From Fibrella aquatilis (GTDB lineage Bacteria > Bacteroidota > Bacteroidia > Cytophagales > Spirosomataceae), in assembly GCF_017353255.1 (NCBI RefSeq), contig NZ_JAFMYU010000009.1, positions 124,001 to 188,000 on the forward strand: a stretch of DNA of 64,000 nucleotides, in the 5' to 3' direction. Position numbers and translations under genes: made by a program. The notes under the pieces are model-generated. The model did no database searches. It had not been told where the DNA came from and saw only the letters and a list, made by a program, of their open reading frames with translations. Position 1 is the stretch's first letter. Each line of letters starts with the position of its first letter. This document shows, in pieces, positions 8,199 through 17,414 of the stretch.

Positions 8199-8882
8199 TT
8201 AAAAAATCTCGACGCGCAAAAAACCGCCAAAAGTGGTATCTGTTACCCGTTCGGAGCCATAGCCATCGACGTTGGCACCCACGCCCAACTGACTATGCCG
8301 GTACGATGCCCCCACCCGGAGATAGGCATGACTTCGCTCGTGTATGTTCTGTTTGGTATTGTAGTTGAGCAGGGCCTGGAGCCGGGTATACAAACCCCAT
8401 TGTTTCGTCAGTTTGGGTTTGTATTCGATAAGCCCGAAGGTTTCAAGATTGTGGGTTTCGGTCAGATCAACGCGGGGTAGGAGCAGCACTAACGAGGATT
8501 TGGTGGCAAAAACGTACTTTAACCGGGCTGTTGGTCTGAACCCGGAATAATGGTTCACCGAAAGCCCCGCATTAACGGAAATCCCATTGCCCACGTAAGC
8601 GGTCAGGAATGACTGGGAAATGTATTCATTGGTGGACTTATCGTTCTGATAACTGCCAAAAAACGTAGTGATGTTCAAAAACCCAAAACGGCATTCCGGC
8701 GCGAACCGCTTACTTAGAATACATTGAAAATTAACCCCCTTACCAGCGGCAAAAACCTCAACTGGAATGAGCGGCTCCGGTTTCGCCGATAGGCTGGTTG
8801 TCAAGCTATCCGTTGGTTGGGCAAGGGTTACGCCCGCAATCAGCAGCAGGGCTATTGAACCAAGTAGTTTCCCGTTTCGCAT
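8199..8882 (-). CDS. Exported outer-membrane beta-barrel-like protein, paralogue of 17819-18514
   Basis: 227-residue protein with a signal peptide ending near ALAQ-type site (TLAQPTD, residue ~22). The rest alternates polar and aromatic residues as in a small beta-barrel, and ends in Phe (FLRVEIF), the usual last residue of outer-membrane barrels. It is clearly related along its length to the 231-residue protein at 17819-18514: both share Y(I/L)SQS(F/Y), GFRP, (V/A)LLPR(V/I)DL, and L..(V/I)(E/D)YKP(K/Q)L. I do not recognise a named family. It begins an apparent two-gene unit with the GNAT gene. Confidence 0.65.
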   Translation of the reverse strand: MRNGKLLGSIALLLIAGVTLAQPTDSLTTSLSAKPEPLIPVEVFAAGKGVNFQCILSKRFAPECRFGFLNITTFFGSYQNDKSTNEYISQSFLTAYVGNGISVNAGLSVNHYSGFRPTARLKYVFATKSSLVLLLPRVDLTETHNLETFGLIEYKPKLTKQWGLYTRLQALLNYNTKQNIHERSHAYLRVGASYRHSQLGVGANVDGYGSERVTDTTFGGFLRVEIF

Positions 8883-8967
8883 GTCGATGGCTGGCTCTCC
8901 GCTGTCAGAAACCGATAACCCCTACCGGGAGCGTAGCCATTTCAGGTACGTGTTATGGTGGTTTCCG

Positions 8968-9417
8968 TTATTTTTGGTTGACTAAGAATAAGCCCAAAAG
9001 AATGGCCAATACGCCCGCAACTCGCTTAACGTCAATGGGTTGTACGGGCAAATTGAACAGCCCGAAATGACCGGCGATAACCGAGAACATGATTTGCCCG
9101 CCCAACCCCAGCGCAATCATGCTGGAAATGCCCAGCTTCGGCATCGTGAAATAATACAGGCCCGCCCCCACCACACTGAGCAGCCCGCCAGAAAACCACA
9201 AATAATAGGGTACGTCTTTTAGCTGCTGAACGGTTGGGTACGTCTTCGCACTGAATGCGACCACGACACAGGCAATAACGCCACTGCTAAGAAAAGCGAC
9301 CACAGCCGCCATGAGTGGGTTTTTCAGGATGACCCCCAATTGCGCGTTCAGCCCACCCTGAACGGCCAGGCAGATGCCGCCAACGAAAGCTAAAGCGGCC
9401 AGCGTTAGTTGATTCAT
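8968..9417 (-). CDS. DMT-type transporter, YdcZ/DUF606 family
   Basis: 149-residue inner-membrane protein with five predicted helices and the opening typical of the DUF606/YdcZ family: an FVGGICLAVQGGLNAQLG segment near residues 12-29, then PLMAAVVAFLSSG. These are half-size members of the drug/metabolite transporter superfamily and probably act as dimers. The C-terminal helix ends AGVLAILLGLFLVNQK. Single gene between the outer-membrane protein gene and a Crp/Fnr gene, all on the minus strand. Substrate unknown. Confidence 0.8.
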   Translation of the reverse strand: MNQLTLAALAFVGGICLAVQGGLNAQLGVILKNPLMAAVVAFLSSGVIACVVVAFSAKTYPTVQQLKDVPYYLWFSGGLLSVVGAGLYYFTMPKLGISSMIALGLGGQIMFSVIAGHFGLFNLPVQPIDVKRVAGVLAILLGLFLVNQK

Positions 9418-9475
9418 GGCCCAAAATTACCGGTGGCTTATGCCAATAGCCTTTACAAATGTTGAGACGGCCTTT

Positions 9476-10078
9476 TTATTTCTGATAAACGATTTTTCGG
9501 ATGCGGCTTAGTTGCGTTGGGGTTACGCCCAGATAAGACGCTATATGATGTTGAGACACCCGTTTATCTAACCCAGGGTAGGTTTCCAGAAAGGTGAGGT
9601 AGCGTTCTTTGGCGGTTTGCGTAGCAAAAGCAAGCTGCCGCTTTTCGTTGTCAATCACCCAGTTTTCTTCTAAATAGGCGATATAGAAGTTTTTCAGGTC
9701 CTCGTGGTCGTAAATAAGTCGCTTGATCTTTTTGTAATCAAAACTAATGATAACCCCGGCATCGAGGACTTGAAGACTGAACGAAGAGGGCGACGACCGC
9801 AACAGCGATGCTTTCGATCCGGCGAAATTACCGGGGGTAAAAAAATTCTTGATGTGCGTATTACCCTCCCGATTGACGATCAGCGACGCGACTATTCCTT
9901 CACAGACGAAGTGAAAATCGGTGGCGGTTTGACCGGCCCGCACCATAAACTCTCCTTTTGCTACGGGTCTGAGTCGCAGAATAGGCCGGAGTTTATCGAA
10001 TGTATCGGTTGCGACGGGGGCGTAAGTATTAAGCCGGTTCCGGAATTGGTCGATATAGAATATCTCGTTTGCTACCAT
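9476..10078 (-). CDS. Crp/Fnr-family transcriptional regulator
   Basis: 200-residue regulator with a cNMP-binding-like beta-roll (about 25-130; KGEFMVRAGQTATDFHFVCEG) and a C-terminal helix-turn-helix, HHIASYLGVTPTQLSRIRK. It belongs to the same short Bacteroidota type as the genes at 5901 and 50736. The only gene immediately downstream is the DMT transporter (58 bases away), a plausible target. The region 40-94 bases upstream of its start holds a 14-base inverted repeat with the same TTACCAA core seen at 6472, which would suit self-control. Confidence 0.88.
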   Translation of the reverse strand: MVANEIFYIDQFRNRLNTYAPVATDTFDKLRPILRLRPVAKGEFMVRAGQTATDFHFVCEGIVASLIVNREGNTHIKNFFTPGNFAGSKASLLRSSPSSFSLQVLDAGVIISFDYKKIKRLIYDHEDLKNFYIAYLEENWVIDNEKRQLAFATQTAKERYLTFLETYPGLDKRVSQHHIASYLGVTPTQLSRIRKIVYQK

Positions 10079-10117
10079 GCCTGAATGCCATCAGCAATAC
10101 ACCCCCGGCCATACTTC

Positions 10118-10172
10118 GTAGTTACCAACATTCCGGGAAAATGTTTCCGATTGCGGACATGTTGGTAACTAC
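10118..10172 (-). promoter_or_regulatory. 14-base inverted repeat upstream of a Crp/Fnr gene
   Basis: GTAGTTACCAACAT at 10118-10131 is repeated exactly as its reverse complement at 10159-10172, with 27 bases between. It lies between the terminator of the GH127 gene and the start of the Crp/Fnr gene (10078). The arms contain TTACCAA, the same half-site as the palindrome at 6472-6487. Two spaced half-sites would fit two bound dimers or a looped complex; a transcribed hairpin is the other option. No T-run follows, so it is not a terminator. Confidence 0.5.
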
Positions 10173-10190
10173 CTTTAAGTACTAAGAAAC

Positions 10191-10227
10191 GAAAACCCCC
10201 GGTTGTCGTTGATAATCGGGGGTTTTC
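10191..10227 (-). terminator. Rho-independent terminator of the GH127 gene (possibly bidirectional)
   Basis: GAAAACCCCCG at 10191-10201 pairs exactly with CGGGGGTTTTC at 10217-10227 around a 15-base loop. Read on the minus strand it begins 16 bases past the stop of the glycosidase gene (10244) and the stem ends in a T-run. The A/T ends on both sides would let it work in both directions. Confidence 0.75.
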
Positions 10228-10243
10228 TCTTGAACAGACGCAG

Positions 10244-12796
10244 CTACTGCCGCAACCATACTGCACTGGCCCCGCCGGTTTGGCCCGCGTCGGCGTAGGG
10301 GACCAACACCAGCTCCTGCTGCCGGTCGCCGACGGTCGCCGACACGCCGTAGGTTTGCGTACCAATCCAGCCGGTGGGCAGCGTAGCCTGAACGGGCCGC
10401 AACGACTGGCCCGTGAGCTGCACCGCCGTTGGCTCGACGGGTAGTTTGTTCAGTAGCGCGTCCAGGCTCAGTACCTGCGGGCCGCGCCGAAACCCGATGC
10501 GACCGGGGTAACTGCTGCCGCCCGGCAGTACCTGCACGGCCATCTCCATCACCACCGTGATGCGGTCGCCGGTTTTCCAGTTGCCATCAAGCCGGGCGTA
10601 GCCGGTTTCGGCTTTTACGGGCAGGCCGTTCAGGGTGAACTTCCGATTGCACCAGTCCGGTACTCGGAAATACAGCCCGCCGCGCACGGGTTTGGCCGTT
10701 TTGACCGTGTACACCACCTGCCCCGAAGCCGGAAAATCGGTAGTGGCCGTAAGGGTGATCGGCTGACCGTTCAACGTCGAATTAATGGTACCCGCCTGAT
10801 ACAGCATCACCACCGGACTGCCCGATAACTGCCCGGAACTGAACGTTGGGATCAGGGCGATGCCGCGCGGAACGCTCGACGTGCAGCAGGTGATGCCGCA
10901 GTTGTAGGGCTTTTTGCCAAGCAGGGGCGTGTAGTAACTGACGCAACCCGTTTCGGGGTTTTCGGCCCCCGTAAGGTGGTTATACGCCGATTTCTCCAAC
11001 TGGTTCAGGTATTTTACCTCGCCCGTGAGGGTCAGTAGCTGGTAGTTAAACTGTATCCAGGTGGTGGTCACGCAGCCCTCGCCGATGTTTTTATCCGCTT
11101 CGGCGGCGAGTTTGTCGTCGTCCTGAAAATGCTCGAATGAACTGGCCGAGCCGGTCACGTACAGCCGGTGCGCGGTGATGTCGTTCCATGCGGTCTGCGC
11201 GGCTTTCAGCGGAGCGGCCTCACCGGTGAGCTTGTGGTATTTGACCAGGCCCACCAGGTTCGACAGCATTTCGTAGGCTTTGGCGTTAGCCGTTTTGTCT
11301 ACACGCCCGATGCTATTGAGTGTTGCAATGATTTTAGGCCCATTGGGCTGATCGTAGGCTTTGATAAGATACCGGCAGAAGGCCAGGTATTTCGCGTCGC
11401 CGGTTTGCCGGTACAGGTCAGTCATGGGGTCCAGTACGCTCATGGCGGCCATACCCTCGTGGGTGCTGTGGACTACTATATCAAGCTGACCGGGGCCGGT
11501 GCCAAAGGTTTTGCAGAGCAGATCGCCCATCTTTTTGCTAGCCGTCAGGGCCGGTTCATAGCCCGACAGATTGTAGTAGGCCAACAGACCCAGCAGGTTG
11601 TACTTGTGGCTCCATACGTCCCAACTGGTCCAGTACTGATCGGGCGTGTAGGTGCCGAGGTAGCCGTTGGGTAGTTGGCTGGCGATAAGTTGCTGGGCCA
11701 TGCGGTCCATCTGGATTTTCAGGGCCGCGTTGCGTGAGTAGCGGTACGTGTTAGCCGCTGTTTCGAGGTATTTGCCCACGTGTTCACCGATCCATTCCTG
11801 TTCGCCGGGGCGGTTGAAATAGCCCGCCATTAGGCCCGTTTCGTCAACTTTCAGCAACCGCTCGGTCAAGTTGCGGTCCATGCGCTCGCCGAGCCAGCCC
11901 CCGATTTGTTGCTGCTCGTAGGGTGTCGCCACAAACCGTTCGGGGAGTTTGTAAGGCCGCAACGGAAACCGGGGCGACTGATAGACAATGGGCGACGAGC
12001 CAATGATGGTGCTGCCCGTCAGCGTGTCCGGCGGCAGGTTGCCCTGCTTCGTTTGAAAAACGGTCGTTACCCGCACAGGCAATGATGATGGTCGGGGGTA
12101 CGTTTGGGTCTGTTCGGGCGTACCGGGGGCAACGGTCACGGGTTTTTCGTCGCGGCTCAGCACCCGGCCCGTTAGATCCGTCAGGGTCGTGGTCAACGTA
12201 CCCGCGATGGGTTCATCGGAGCCGTTTTTCCAGGTTATCCGGTAACTGAGCGCGTCCGTGGCAGAGGCTGCTGCCGACGTGTTTTTAACCGTAAACGCAA
12301 AATAATCCGTCAACCTGGCTCGCCGGAATAACCGTCCGCCCGCGTCGTACAGCCCGCCCCCGCCCGTGAGGTCGGCCACGCGGATTGCAAGTACGTTCTC
12401 GGCATCCCAGCGAATCTGATTTTCGGCCAAGCGGTAGGTACGCGGTACCTGGTAGCCAGTGGTTTCACCAACCAGTTTGCCGTTCAGGTACGTCTGATCA
12501 TCATCATCGATCACGCCCAGCGACAACACCAGTACGCCCCGTTCCAACTGGTTTTTGAGCGATGATGGAATCACGATCCGTTTGCGGTACCAACCTACCC
12601 CGTCGTATCCAGCGAAGCCCTGTTCTTCCCACGTTCGGGTGGGTTGGATGGATTTCCAGGCAGTGTCGTCAAAGCCCGGCGCGGCCCAAGCGGGGTTGTC
12701 GCCGGTGGTAAATTGCCAGGAGCCCTCAATAGGCAGCGATTGCGCCAACACCGGGAGTGGGAGCAGTAAGTAAAATAAGATAAGGATACGGTTCAT
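10244..12796 (-). CDS. Glycoside hydrolase of the beta-L-arabinofuranosidase type (GH127/DUF1680)
   Basis: 850-residue secreted enzyme. A signal peptide ends at VLAQ (about residue 19). Next is a beta-galactosidase-like jelly-roll carbohydrate-binding domain (about 24-165; GVGWYRKRIVIP), then the DUF1680 (alpha/alpha)6 barrel. The zinc/thiol centre of GH127 is visible: E573 and C575 in GEGC and the pair C637-C638 in TCCTSS, matching the Glu/Cys ligands and the catalytic cysteine of the bifidobacterial enzyme HypBA1. It should therefore cleave beta-L-arabinofuranosides, or a related sugar as in GH146. It follows the FG-GAP gene by 71 bases and ends at a terminator. An N-terminal binding domain makes it longer than HypBA1. 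Confidence 0.85.
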   Translation of the reverse strand: MNRILILFYLLLPLPVLAQSLPIEGSWQFTTGDNPAWAAPGFDDTAWKSIQPTRTWEEQGFAGYDGVGWYRKRIVIPSSLKNQLERGVLVLSLGVIDDDDQTYLNGKLVGETTGYQVPRTYRLAENQIRWDAENVLAIRVADLTGGGGLYDAGGRLFRRARLTDYFAFTVKNTSAAASATDALSYRITWKNGSDEPIAGTLTTTLTDLTGRVLSRDEKPVTVAPGTPEQTQTYPRPSSLPVRVTTVFQTKQGNLPPDTLTGSTIIGSSPIVYQSPRFPLRPYKLPERFVATPYEQQQIGGWLGERMDRNLTERLLKVDETGLMAGYFNRPGEQEWIGEHVGKYLETAANTYRYSRNAALKIQMDRMAQQLIASQLPNGYLGTYTPDQYWTSWDVWSHKYNLLGLLAYYNLSGYEPALTASKKMGDLLCKTFGTGPGQLDIVVHSTHEGMAAMSVLDPMTDLYRQTGDAKYLAFCRYLIKAYDQPNGPKIIATLNSIGRVDKTANAKAYEMLSNLVGLVKYHKLTGEAAPLKAAQTAWNDITAHRLYVTGSASSFEHFQDDDKLAAEADKNIGEGCVTTTWIQFNYQLLTLTGEVKYLNQLEKSAYNHLTGAENPETGCVSYYTPLLGKKPYNCGITCCTSSVPRGIALIPTFSSGQLSGSPVVMLYQAGTINSTLNGQPITLTATTDFPASGQVVYTVKTAKPVRGGLYFRVPDWCNRKFTLNGLPVKAETGYARLDGNWKTGDRITVVMEMAVQVLPGGSSYPGRIGFRRGPQVLSLDALLNKLPVEPTAVQLTGQSLRPVQATLPTGWIGTQTYGVSATVGDRQQELVLVPYADAGQTGGASAVWLRQ

Positions 12797-12867
12797 GAAA
12801 AACGGGACTAAATTCTTGTAAAAAATAGATATGAGGCGTTCGTTAGTTGTCAGGCTGATAAAGGGCG

Positions 12868-15800
12868 TTACGGCCCGGTTTTCCCTGTTGTACCGAACCG
12901 AAGTACCCGGACAGGCCCATTATTCGCGGGTACCATGATTAAATTGTCCCGGCGCGATGGCACCTGAATCAGGTTTCGCACGTCGCCGGTTAGGGTCAGG
13001 CCCGCACCGGCGAACCGGCTTGTTTTTCGATCAACAGCCGTGAATTGCCCGCGCCCGTTACCCCGGAGCAACACGCCCATCCCGGCATCGCAACGGCCCT
13101 GCTGCACCCGCATCGGGAAGTAATTGCCCGCCAGCAACAGATCCACCAGTCCATCGCCCGTGAAATCACCTGCCACCATACCCTGTGTTGGCGATACCTG
13201 CGCGTCAATGGGCAACGGGCGGAGCCGAAACTGAGGAGTGCGGCTGGTTTTGCCCGTCAGATTCTCAACATAACTGGTTTTCAACGTATTAATTGGATAC
13301 GTTACGGCCTGTGCCAAACCCGTTTTACCAAAAATTATTTCGATACTGGCGGGTGCATAGTCACCATAGCGGACGAATTGTTTCCGCAGACTACCGATTT
13401 GGTCGAGCAGTTCGTCCCGCGAGGCCGTGGGGTACGTCTGCCCGCCAACCGTCTGGCAGATGACCGGATCGGGACGCCCATCGGCATTGAAATCGCCCAC
13501 GAGCATCGTCAGCAGGGTGTCCCGCCCGGCCTTCCATTGGAGGTTCGTACCAATATTACCCAGCACAAAATCGGTGTCGCCGTCCCGGTCGAGATCATGA
13601 GCCAGAATGCGCGTCCAGAGGCCAGCCGATTTTTCTAAACCAACCGTTTCGGGTCGTGCCTCCACGAGTTTTCCGCCTTGGTTCAGCCACAATCGAACGG
13701 GCATCCAGTCGCCTACCAGCAGCAGGTCGGGCCAGGAGTCATTGTTTACGTCGGTCCAAAGGGCATCCGTCACCATGCCCGGACGCACCAGGCCACTGGT
13801 TTTGGCGGTGATGTCGGTGAAACGTACCTGCCCGTTTTTGCTGTCGTTTCGGAGCAGATGGCTCTGGGCAAATTCAGGAAAACGACCCGGAACGCATCGC
13901 CCGCCGACGAACAGATCGAGATCGCCATCGTGGTCGATGTCGGCGGCTGTGGCGCAACTGCCCGCGTCCGCTTCTGGAGGTAAAACGCCATCGGGTGCGG
14001 ATGAAAAAACGCCTTTCCCACTGTTGAGGTACAATTTGTCCCGAAGCAGTGGCGAACCGGGGCTGACCTCATGCCCACCATTGACGACGTACAGATCCGG
14101 GTCGCCGTCGGAGTCTGCATCGAAGAAGCGCGCGTTGATGGCTTCGTGCAGACTGTCGCGTACCCAGGGCTGCGCCAGAGCAGGCGCGAAACCGCCCGCT
14201 GCTGTTTGAAAGTACAGTTGCCCGCTTTGCCCGGCGGCTCCACCCAGAAACACGTCCTCACGCCCGTCGCCGTTTACGTCTGCCGAGGCTATGGCCGGGC
14301 CTTGCCGCGAAAGTTGGTACGGGATAAGGGGTTCGTGTTTCACATCGATGTACGGATTTTCGTGATGCACGAACGGTAACGTACCGGCTGGTAGTTCCGA
14401 GAATAGTGGTGTGGGCGGAACGGGTCCTGGCTTAGTACCCGTCAGGGCCGTTTCCTGACGGATGGTGAGTAACCGATTAGGTGATACGTTCGTCAGTTGG
14501 CTCTCACCCCCGTCGGGCCAGCGAACCGTCACCCGCACCGGTCGCGATTCGGTTCCCAACCCAAACAGCACCATCGGTTCGACCGACGACTGGAACCCCC
14601 GACCCGGATACACTTCCTGCACCTGCCGCCGATTGCTCTGCTCCACCCATACCGTCGCTCCGACACCAAACCGATTAAGGCCATTGCCCGCCAGCCTGAC
14701 TTTTAGATAGTTGTGTTGGCGTTGCTGATCGGCGTTGTTCCGGTAGATACCCGCCGGGGCATTGGTGTTGTTAACGACCAAGTCCAGATCGCCGTCGTTG
14801 TCGAGGTCGGCGTAGGCGGCCCCCGTTGAGACTTCGCCTTCACTTACACCCCAGGCCACGGTCTGGTCGGTGAACGTGGGTACGCCCGACTCGTCAGCTC
14901 CCCGATTCTGGAATATGTAGTTGTTGACCTTCGCGGAGGGGAGTTTGGCGATGAGGTCGGCGTTGGGCATATTTTGTTGCAGACCCTGCTGCGTGGTCAG
15001 GTCGGCCCCCTGCGCCATTGCCTTATCGCGGGCCGCTTGAAAATCGTACTTGACGAAATCCAGATTGGTAAAATCCTTGACGATGCCGTTGGTCACGAAC
15101 AGGTCTTTCTGCCCGTCGAGGTCATAATCAGCCAGTAAGGCCGACCAACTCCAGTCGGTATTCGATACACCCGCCAACTGACCAATTTCGGCGAAGAGGG
15201 GCATTTCCGCCTGGCCGGCACCACGATTCAGGTGCAGCATATTCCGCATGTACTGGTGGTGAAACCCACTATCGACCATGAGTTGCTGCCGGTCGTAATC
15301 GTCGGGGCCTTTAAGCAGCTTTTGCCGTTCGTAGGATTGGGGCAGCATATCGAGCGTCATGACGTCGGGCAGGCCGTCGTTGTTGATGTCGGCGATGTCG
15401 GTGCCCATCGTGTTGCGCGAGAGATGCGCGAAACTATCTTTCGTAACTTCCCGAAACGTACCGTCGCGGTTGTTGGCGTAGAAATAATCCTGCTCTTCGT
15501 AGTCGTTGGCGACGTAGAGGTCGGGCCAGCCATCGCCGGTCAGATCACTAACGCTCACACTCAGGCCGAAATTAATGCCCCCGCCGTGAATTCCGGCCTG
15601 ATCGCTCACGTCGGTAAAATGCATGGGTTTGCCCGGTCGGAAATCGTTGCGATACAGGCGATTCCCAAAATAGGGGTGGCGTTTGGTGCGGACTTTCTGC
15701 GTATTGTAAAATGGCGAATAGAACATGTTGCCGTGGTTGACCAGAAACAGGTCGAGGTCACCGTCGCGGTCATAATCAAAGAACGTAGCCTGCGTCGAGA

Positions 15801-16347
15801 ACGTACCCGGCGCATCCAGCCCGTATTCCCGCGCCCGCTCGGTGAAGGTCGGGGTCTGGCCCGCGCCCCGCCCATCCGGCCCGGCACCGTTGTTGATGTA
15901 CAGTTCGTTGGCCCGGTCGGCGGCAGCGGGCATTGCCGAGTAGCACACGTAGATGTCGAGCCACCCATCGCCGTTGACGTCGGCCATCGTCACGCCGGTT
16001 TTCCAGTGGCCCGGTCGCCCGCCTATTCCAGCAGTTTCGGTGATGTCGTCGAAGCGAAACTGACCGGGCTGTTGGGTTCGGTTCAGATACAGCTTGTTGC
16101 TGACCTGGTTACCCGAAAAGTACAGATCGGGCAGTCCGTCGTTGTTGATGTCGCCGATAGCCACGCCCCCGCCGTTGTAGTGGTATTCATACGTCAGTAC
16201 GTTCTGATCGGCGTTTTCGGTGACGGTGTTGGCAAACGTCACGCCGGTTTCGTCGGGGCTGAGGTGGGTAAAGAGCGTATTCGGGTCAGAACGGCACCCG
16301 GTTACGAGCAGTAGGCAGAATACAACAGAAAAGCATCGGATAGACAT
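12868..16347 (-). CDS. FG-GAP/VCBS-repeat CRTAC1-like lipoprotein with ASPIC/UnbV domain
   Basis: 1159-residue secreted lipoprotein (lipobox LLVTGC near residue 18). It holds two beta-propeller sets of FG-GAP repeats, seen as many copies of the calcium-binding pattern DxNxDGxxDL (e.g. DINNDGLPDLYF, DYDRDGDLDLFL, DVNGDGREDVFL). Between the two sets, near residues 560-640, lies an ASPIC/UnbV domain (NRFGVGATVWVE, RGFQSSVEPMVLFGLG). Such proteins are abundant in Spirosoma-like PULs and bind surfaces or polysaccharide; no catalytic role is shown. It is first in an apparent operon with the GH127 gene. Start chosen at the ATG with the best signal peptide. Confidence 0.88.
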   Translation of the reverse strand: MSIRCFSVVFCLLLVTGCRSDPNTLFTHLSPDETGVTFANTVTENADQNVLTYEYHYNGGGVAIGDINNDGLPDLYFSGNQVSNKLYLNRTQQPGQFRFDDITETAGIGGRPGHWKTGVTMADVNGDGWLDIYVCYSAMPAAADRANELYINNGAGPDGRGAGQTPTFTERAREYGLDAPGTFSTQATFFDYDRDGDLDLFLVNHGNMFYSPFYNTQKVRTKRHPYFGNRLYRNDFRPGKPMHFTDVSDQAGIHGGGINFGLSVSVSDLTGDGWPDLYVANDYEEQDYFYANNRDGTFREVTKDSFAHLSRNTMGTDIADINNDGLPDVMTLDMLPQSYERQKLLKGPDDYDRQQLMVDSGFHHQYMRNMLHLNRGAGQAEMPLFAEIGQLAGVSNTDWSWSALLADYDLDGQKDLFVTNGIVKDFTNLDFVKYDFQAARDKAMAQGADLTTQQGLQQNMPNADLIAKLPSAKVNNYIFQNRGADESGVPTFTDQTVAWGVSEGEVSTGAAYADLDNDGDLDLVVNNTNAPAGIYRNNADQQRQHNYLKVRLAGNGLNRFGVGATVWVEQSNRRQVQEVYPGRGFQSSVEPMVLFGLGTESRPVRVTVRWPDGGESQLTNVSPNRLLTIRQETALTGTKPGPVPPTPLFSELPAGTLPFVHHENPYIDVKHEPLIPYQLSRQGPAIASADVNGDGREDVFLGGAAGQSGQLYFQTAAGGFAPALAQPWVRDSLHEAINARFFDADSDGDPDLYVVNGGHEVSPGSPLLRDKLYLNSGKGVFSSAPDGVLPPEADAGSCATAADIDHDGDLDLFVGGRCVPGRFPEFAQSHLLRNDSKNGQVRFTDITAKTSGLVRPGMVTDALWTDVNNDSWPDLLLVGDWMPVRLWLNQGGKLVEARPETVGLEKSAGLWTRILAHDLDRDGDTDFVLGNIGTNLQWKAGRDTLLTMLVGDFNADGRPDPVICQTVGGQTYPTASRDELLDQIGSLRKQFVRYGDYAPASIEIIFGKTGLAQAVTYPINTLKTSYVENLTGKTSRTPQFRLRPLPIDAQVSPTQGMVAGDFTGDGLVDLLLAGNYFPMRVQQGRCDAGMGVLLRGNGRGQFTAVDRKTSRFAGAGLTLTGDVRNLIQVPSRRDNLIMVPANNGPVRVLRFGTTGKTGP

Positions 16348-16360
16348 GAAACGGGGGCGG

Positions 16361-16546
16361 TCAGCGGGCTGTGCCAGTGGGTGAAAGCCAAAGCACTTCG
16401 TAAGGGTTCATCGTTACCGGCCCGGTTAACTTACGCCCATCTATCCGGTTTTGCAACGACTTTGTCAGCGATAATGACAGCAGCTTGCTACTAACGTTGA
16501 TGGAGAACAAACTTGCGGCAATGAGACAGGGAGCGGTCACCGTTAC
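16361..16546 (-). pseudogene. Orphan 3' fragment of a GH42 beta-galactosidase gene
   Basis: Translation of the minus strand here, ending at TGA 16361-16363, gives LFSINVSSK near the beginning and then NRIDGRKLTGPVTMNPYEVLWL. The end of the intact GH42 protein at 20956-23082 reads LFAINVSSK and NRVDSRKLTGRVTMKPYEVLWL. The similarity holds at the DNA level too (compare 16393-16410 with 20984-21001). The frame is open but has no start and lacks about 650 residues, so this is the remnant of a second GH42 copy, cut off by the SDR gene that ends at 16547. Confidence 0.8.
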
Positions 16547-17395
16547 TTACCGCCCTGCCGGGCTGGAATAGACTTCGCCGCCATCCACTAAATACTCGGC
16601 TCCAGTGGCGTAAGCGGCCATATCGCTGGCCAGAACCAGCACCATCCGGGCGATATCGTCGGGATCACCGAGTCGCCCGGCGGGCATGGCCTGGCTGACC
16701 ATTTGCCGGGTATCACCGTGGTTAACTCCGTCGAGCAAGTCCATATTTTCTTCCACGCCAGGGGTATCGGTCAGGCCAGGCCCCACGGCCACCACGCGGA
16801 TGCCGTATTGTCCCCACTCGTTGGCCAAGGCCGCCGTGAGGCCGCGAACGCCCCATTTGCTGGCGATGTAGTGCGGCTGCTTTGGCACCGAATGAAACGC
16901 TAAACTCGATGCGATATTGACGATCACGCCTCCGCGTTCTTTCATACGCAAACCTGCCGCCCGGCACCCGTAGAACGTACCCGATAAGTTGGTGCCAATC
17001 ACGTCCTGCCAGATGGCATCGGTTACATTGAGGGCCGACACAATGGGCTGCAATGTACCGGCATCGTTTACCCAGATGTCAATTTTTCCGAACTCGTTGA
17101 TGGCCCGTTCGGCAAGCTGCTCTATCTGCGCCGATTGACTAATGTCGGTTGGCTGAGCAACGACACGGCCCGCGTTGGCGGCATTGGCCGAAAGTTGCTG
17201 GACGGTCGCGTCGAGTTCTTGGGTGCGTTTGTCGGCTAGAATCAGGTTGGCTCCGGCTTCGGCGAGGCGGTAGGCGATGGCCGCGCCGATACCTCGTGCA
17301 GCCCCGGTCACGACCGCCGTGCGGCCCGCTAGCGAGAGCAGATTGGCCAGCGATTTATCGGCCACATTGGGAAACGACTTTGGTTGTGGTTGCAT
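16547..17395 (-). CDS. SDR-family NAD(P)-dependent oxidoreductase
   Basis: 282-residue classical short-chain dehydrogenase. The Rossmann motif VTGAARGIGAA is near residue 33, NDAG (for NNAG) near 110, the active-site Ser in NIASSLA and the Tyr-Lys pair in HYIASK near 175-180. The C-terminus has YLVDGG. An N-terminal extension of about 25 residues precedes the core. It is the last gene of a tight minus-strand run with SnoaL, outer-membrane, VOC and a second SDR gene, 19 bases after the SnoaL stop. Substrate is not shown. Confidence 0.85.
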   Translation of the reverse strand: MQPQPKSFPNVADKSLANLLSLAGRTAVVTGAARGIGAAIAYRLAEAGANLILADKRTQELDATVQQLSANAANAGRVVAQPTDISQSAQIEQLAERAINEFGKIDIWVNDAGTLQPIVSALNVTDAIWQDVIGTNLSGTFYGCRAAGLRMKERGGVIVNIASSLAFHSVPKQPHYIASKWGVRGLTAALANEWGQYGIRVVAVGPGLTDTPGVEENMDLLDGVNHGDTRQMVSQAMPAGRLGDPDDIARMVLVLASDMAAYATGAEYLVDGGEVYSSPAGR

Positions 17396-17414
17396 GGCTT
17401 GTTGAGTTGGTTTG

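Noticed and set aside
15232-16314. 360-codon open frame on the plus strand
   Set aside because: It runs antisense to the FG-GAP gene; the repeat lipoprotein reads perfectly on the minus strand, and the opposite translation has no domain, only Val/Val-Asp runs that mirror the GAC/GTC-rich repeats.
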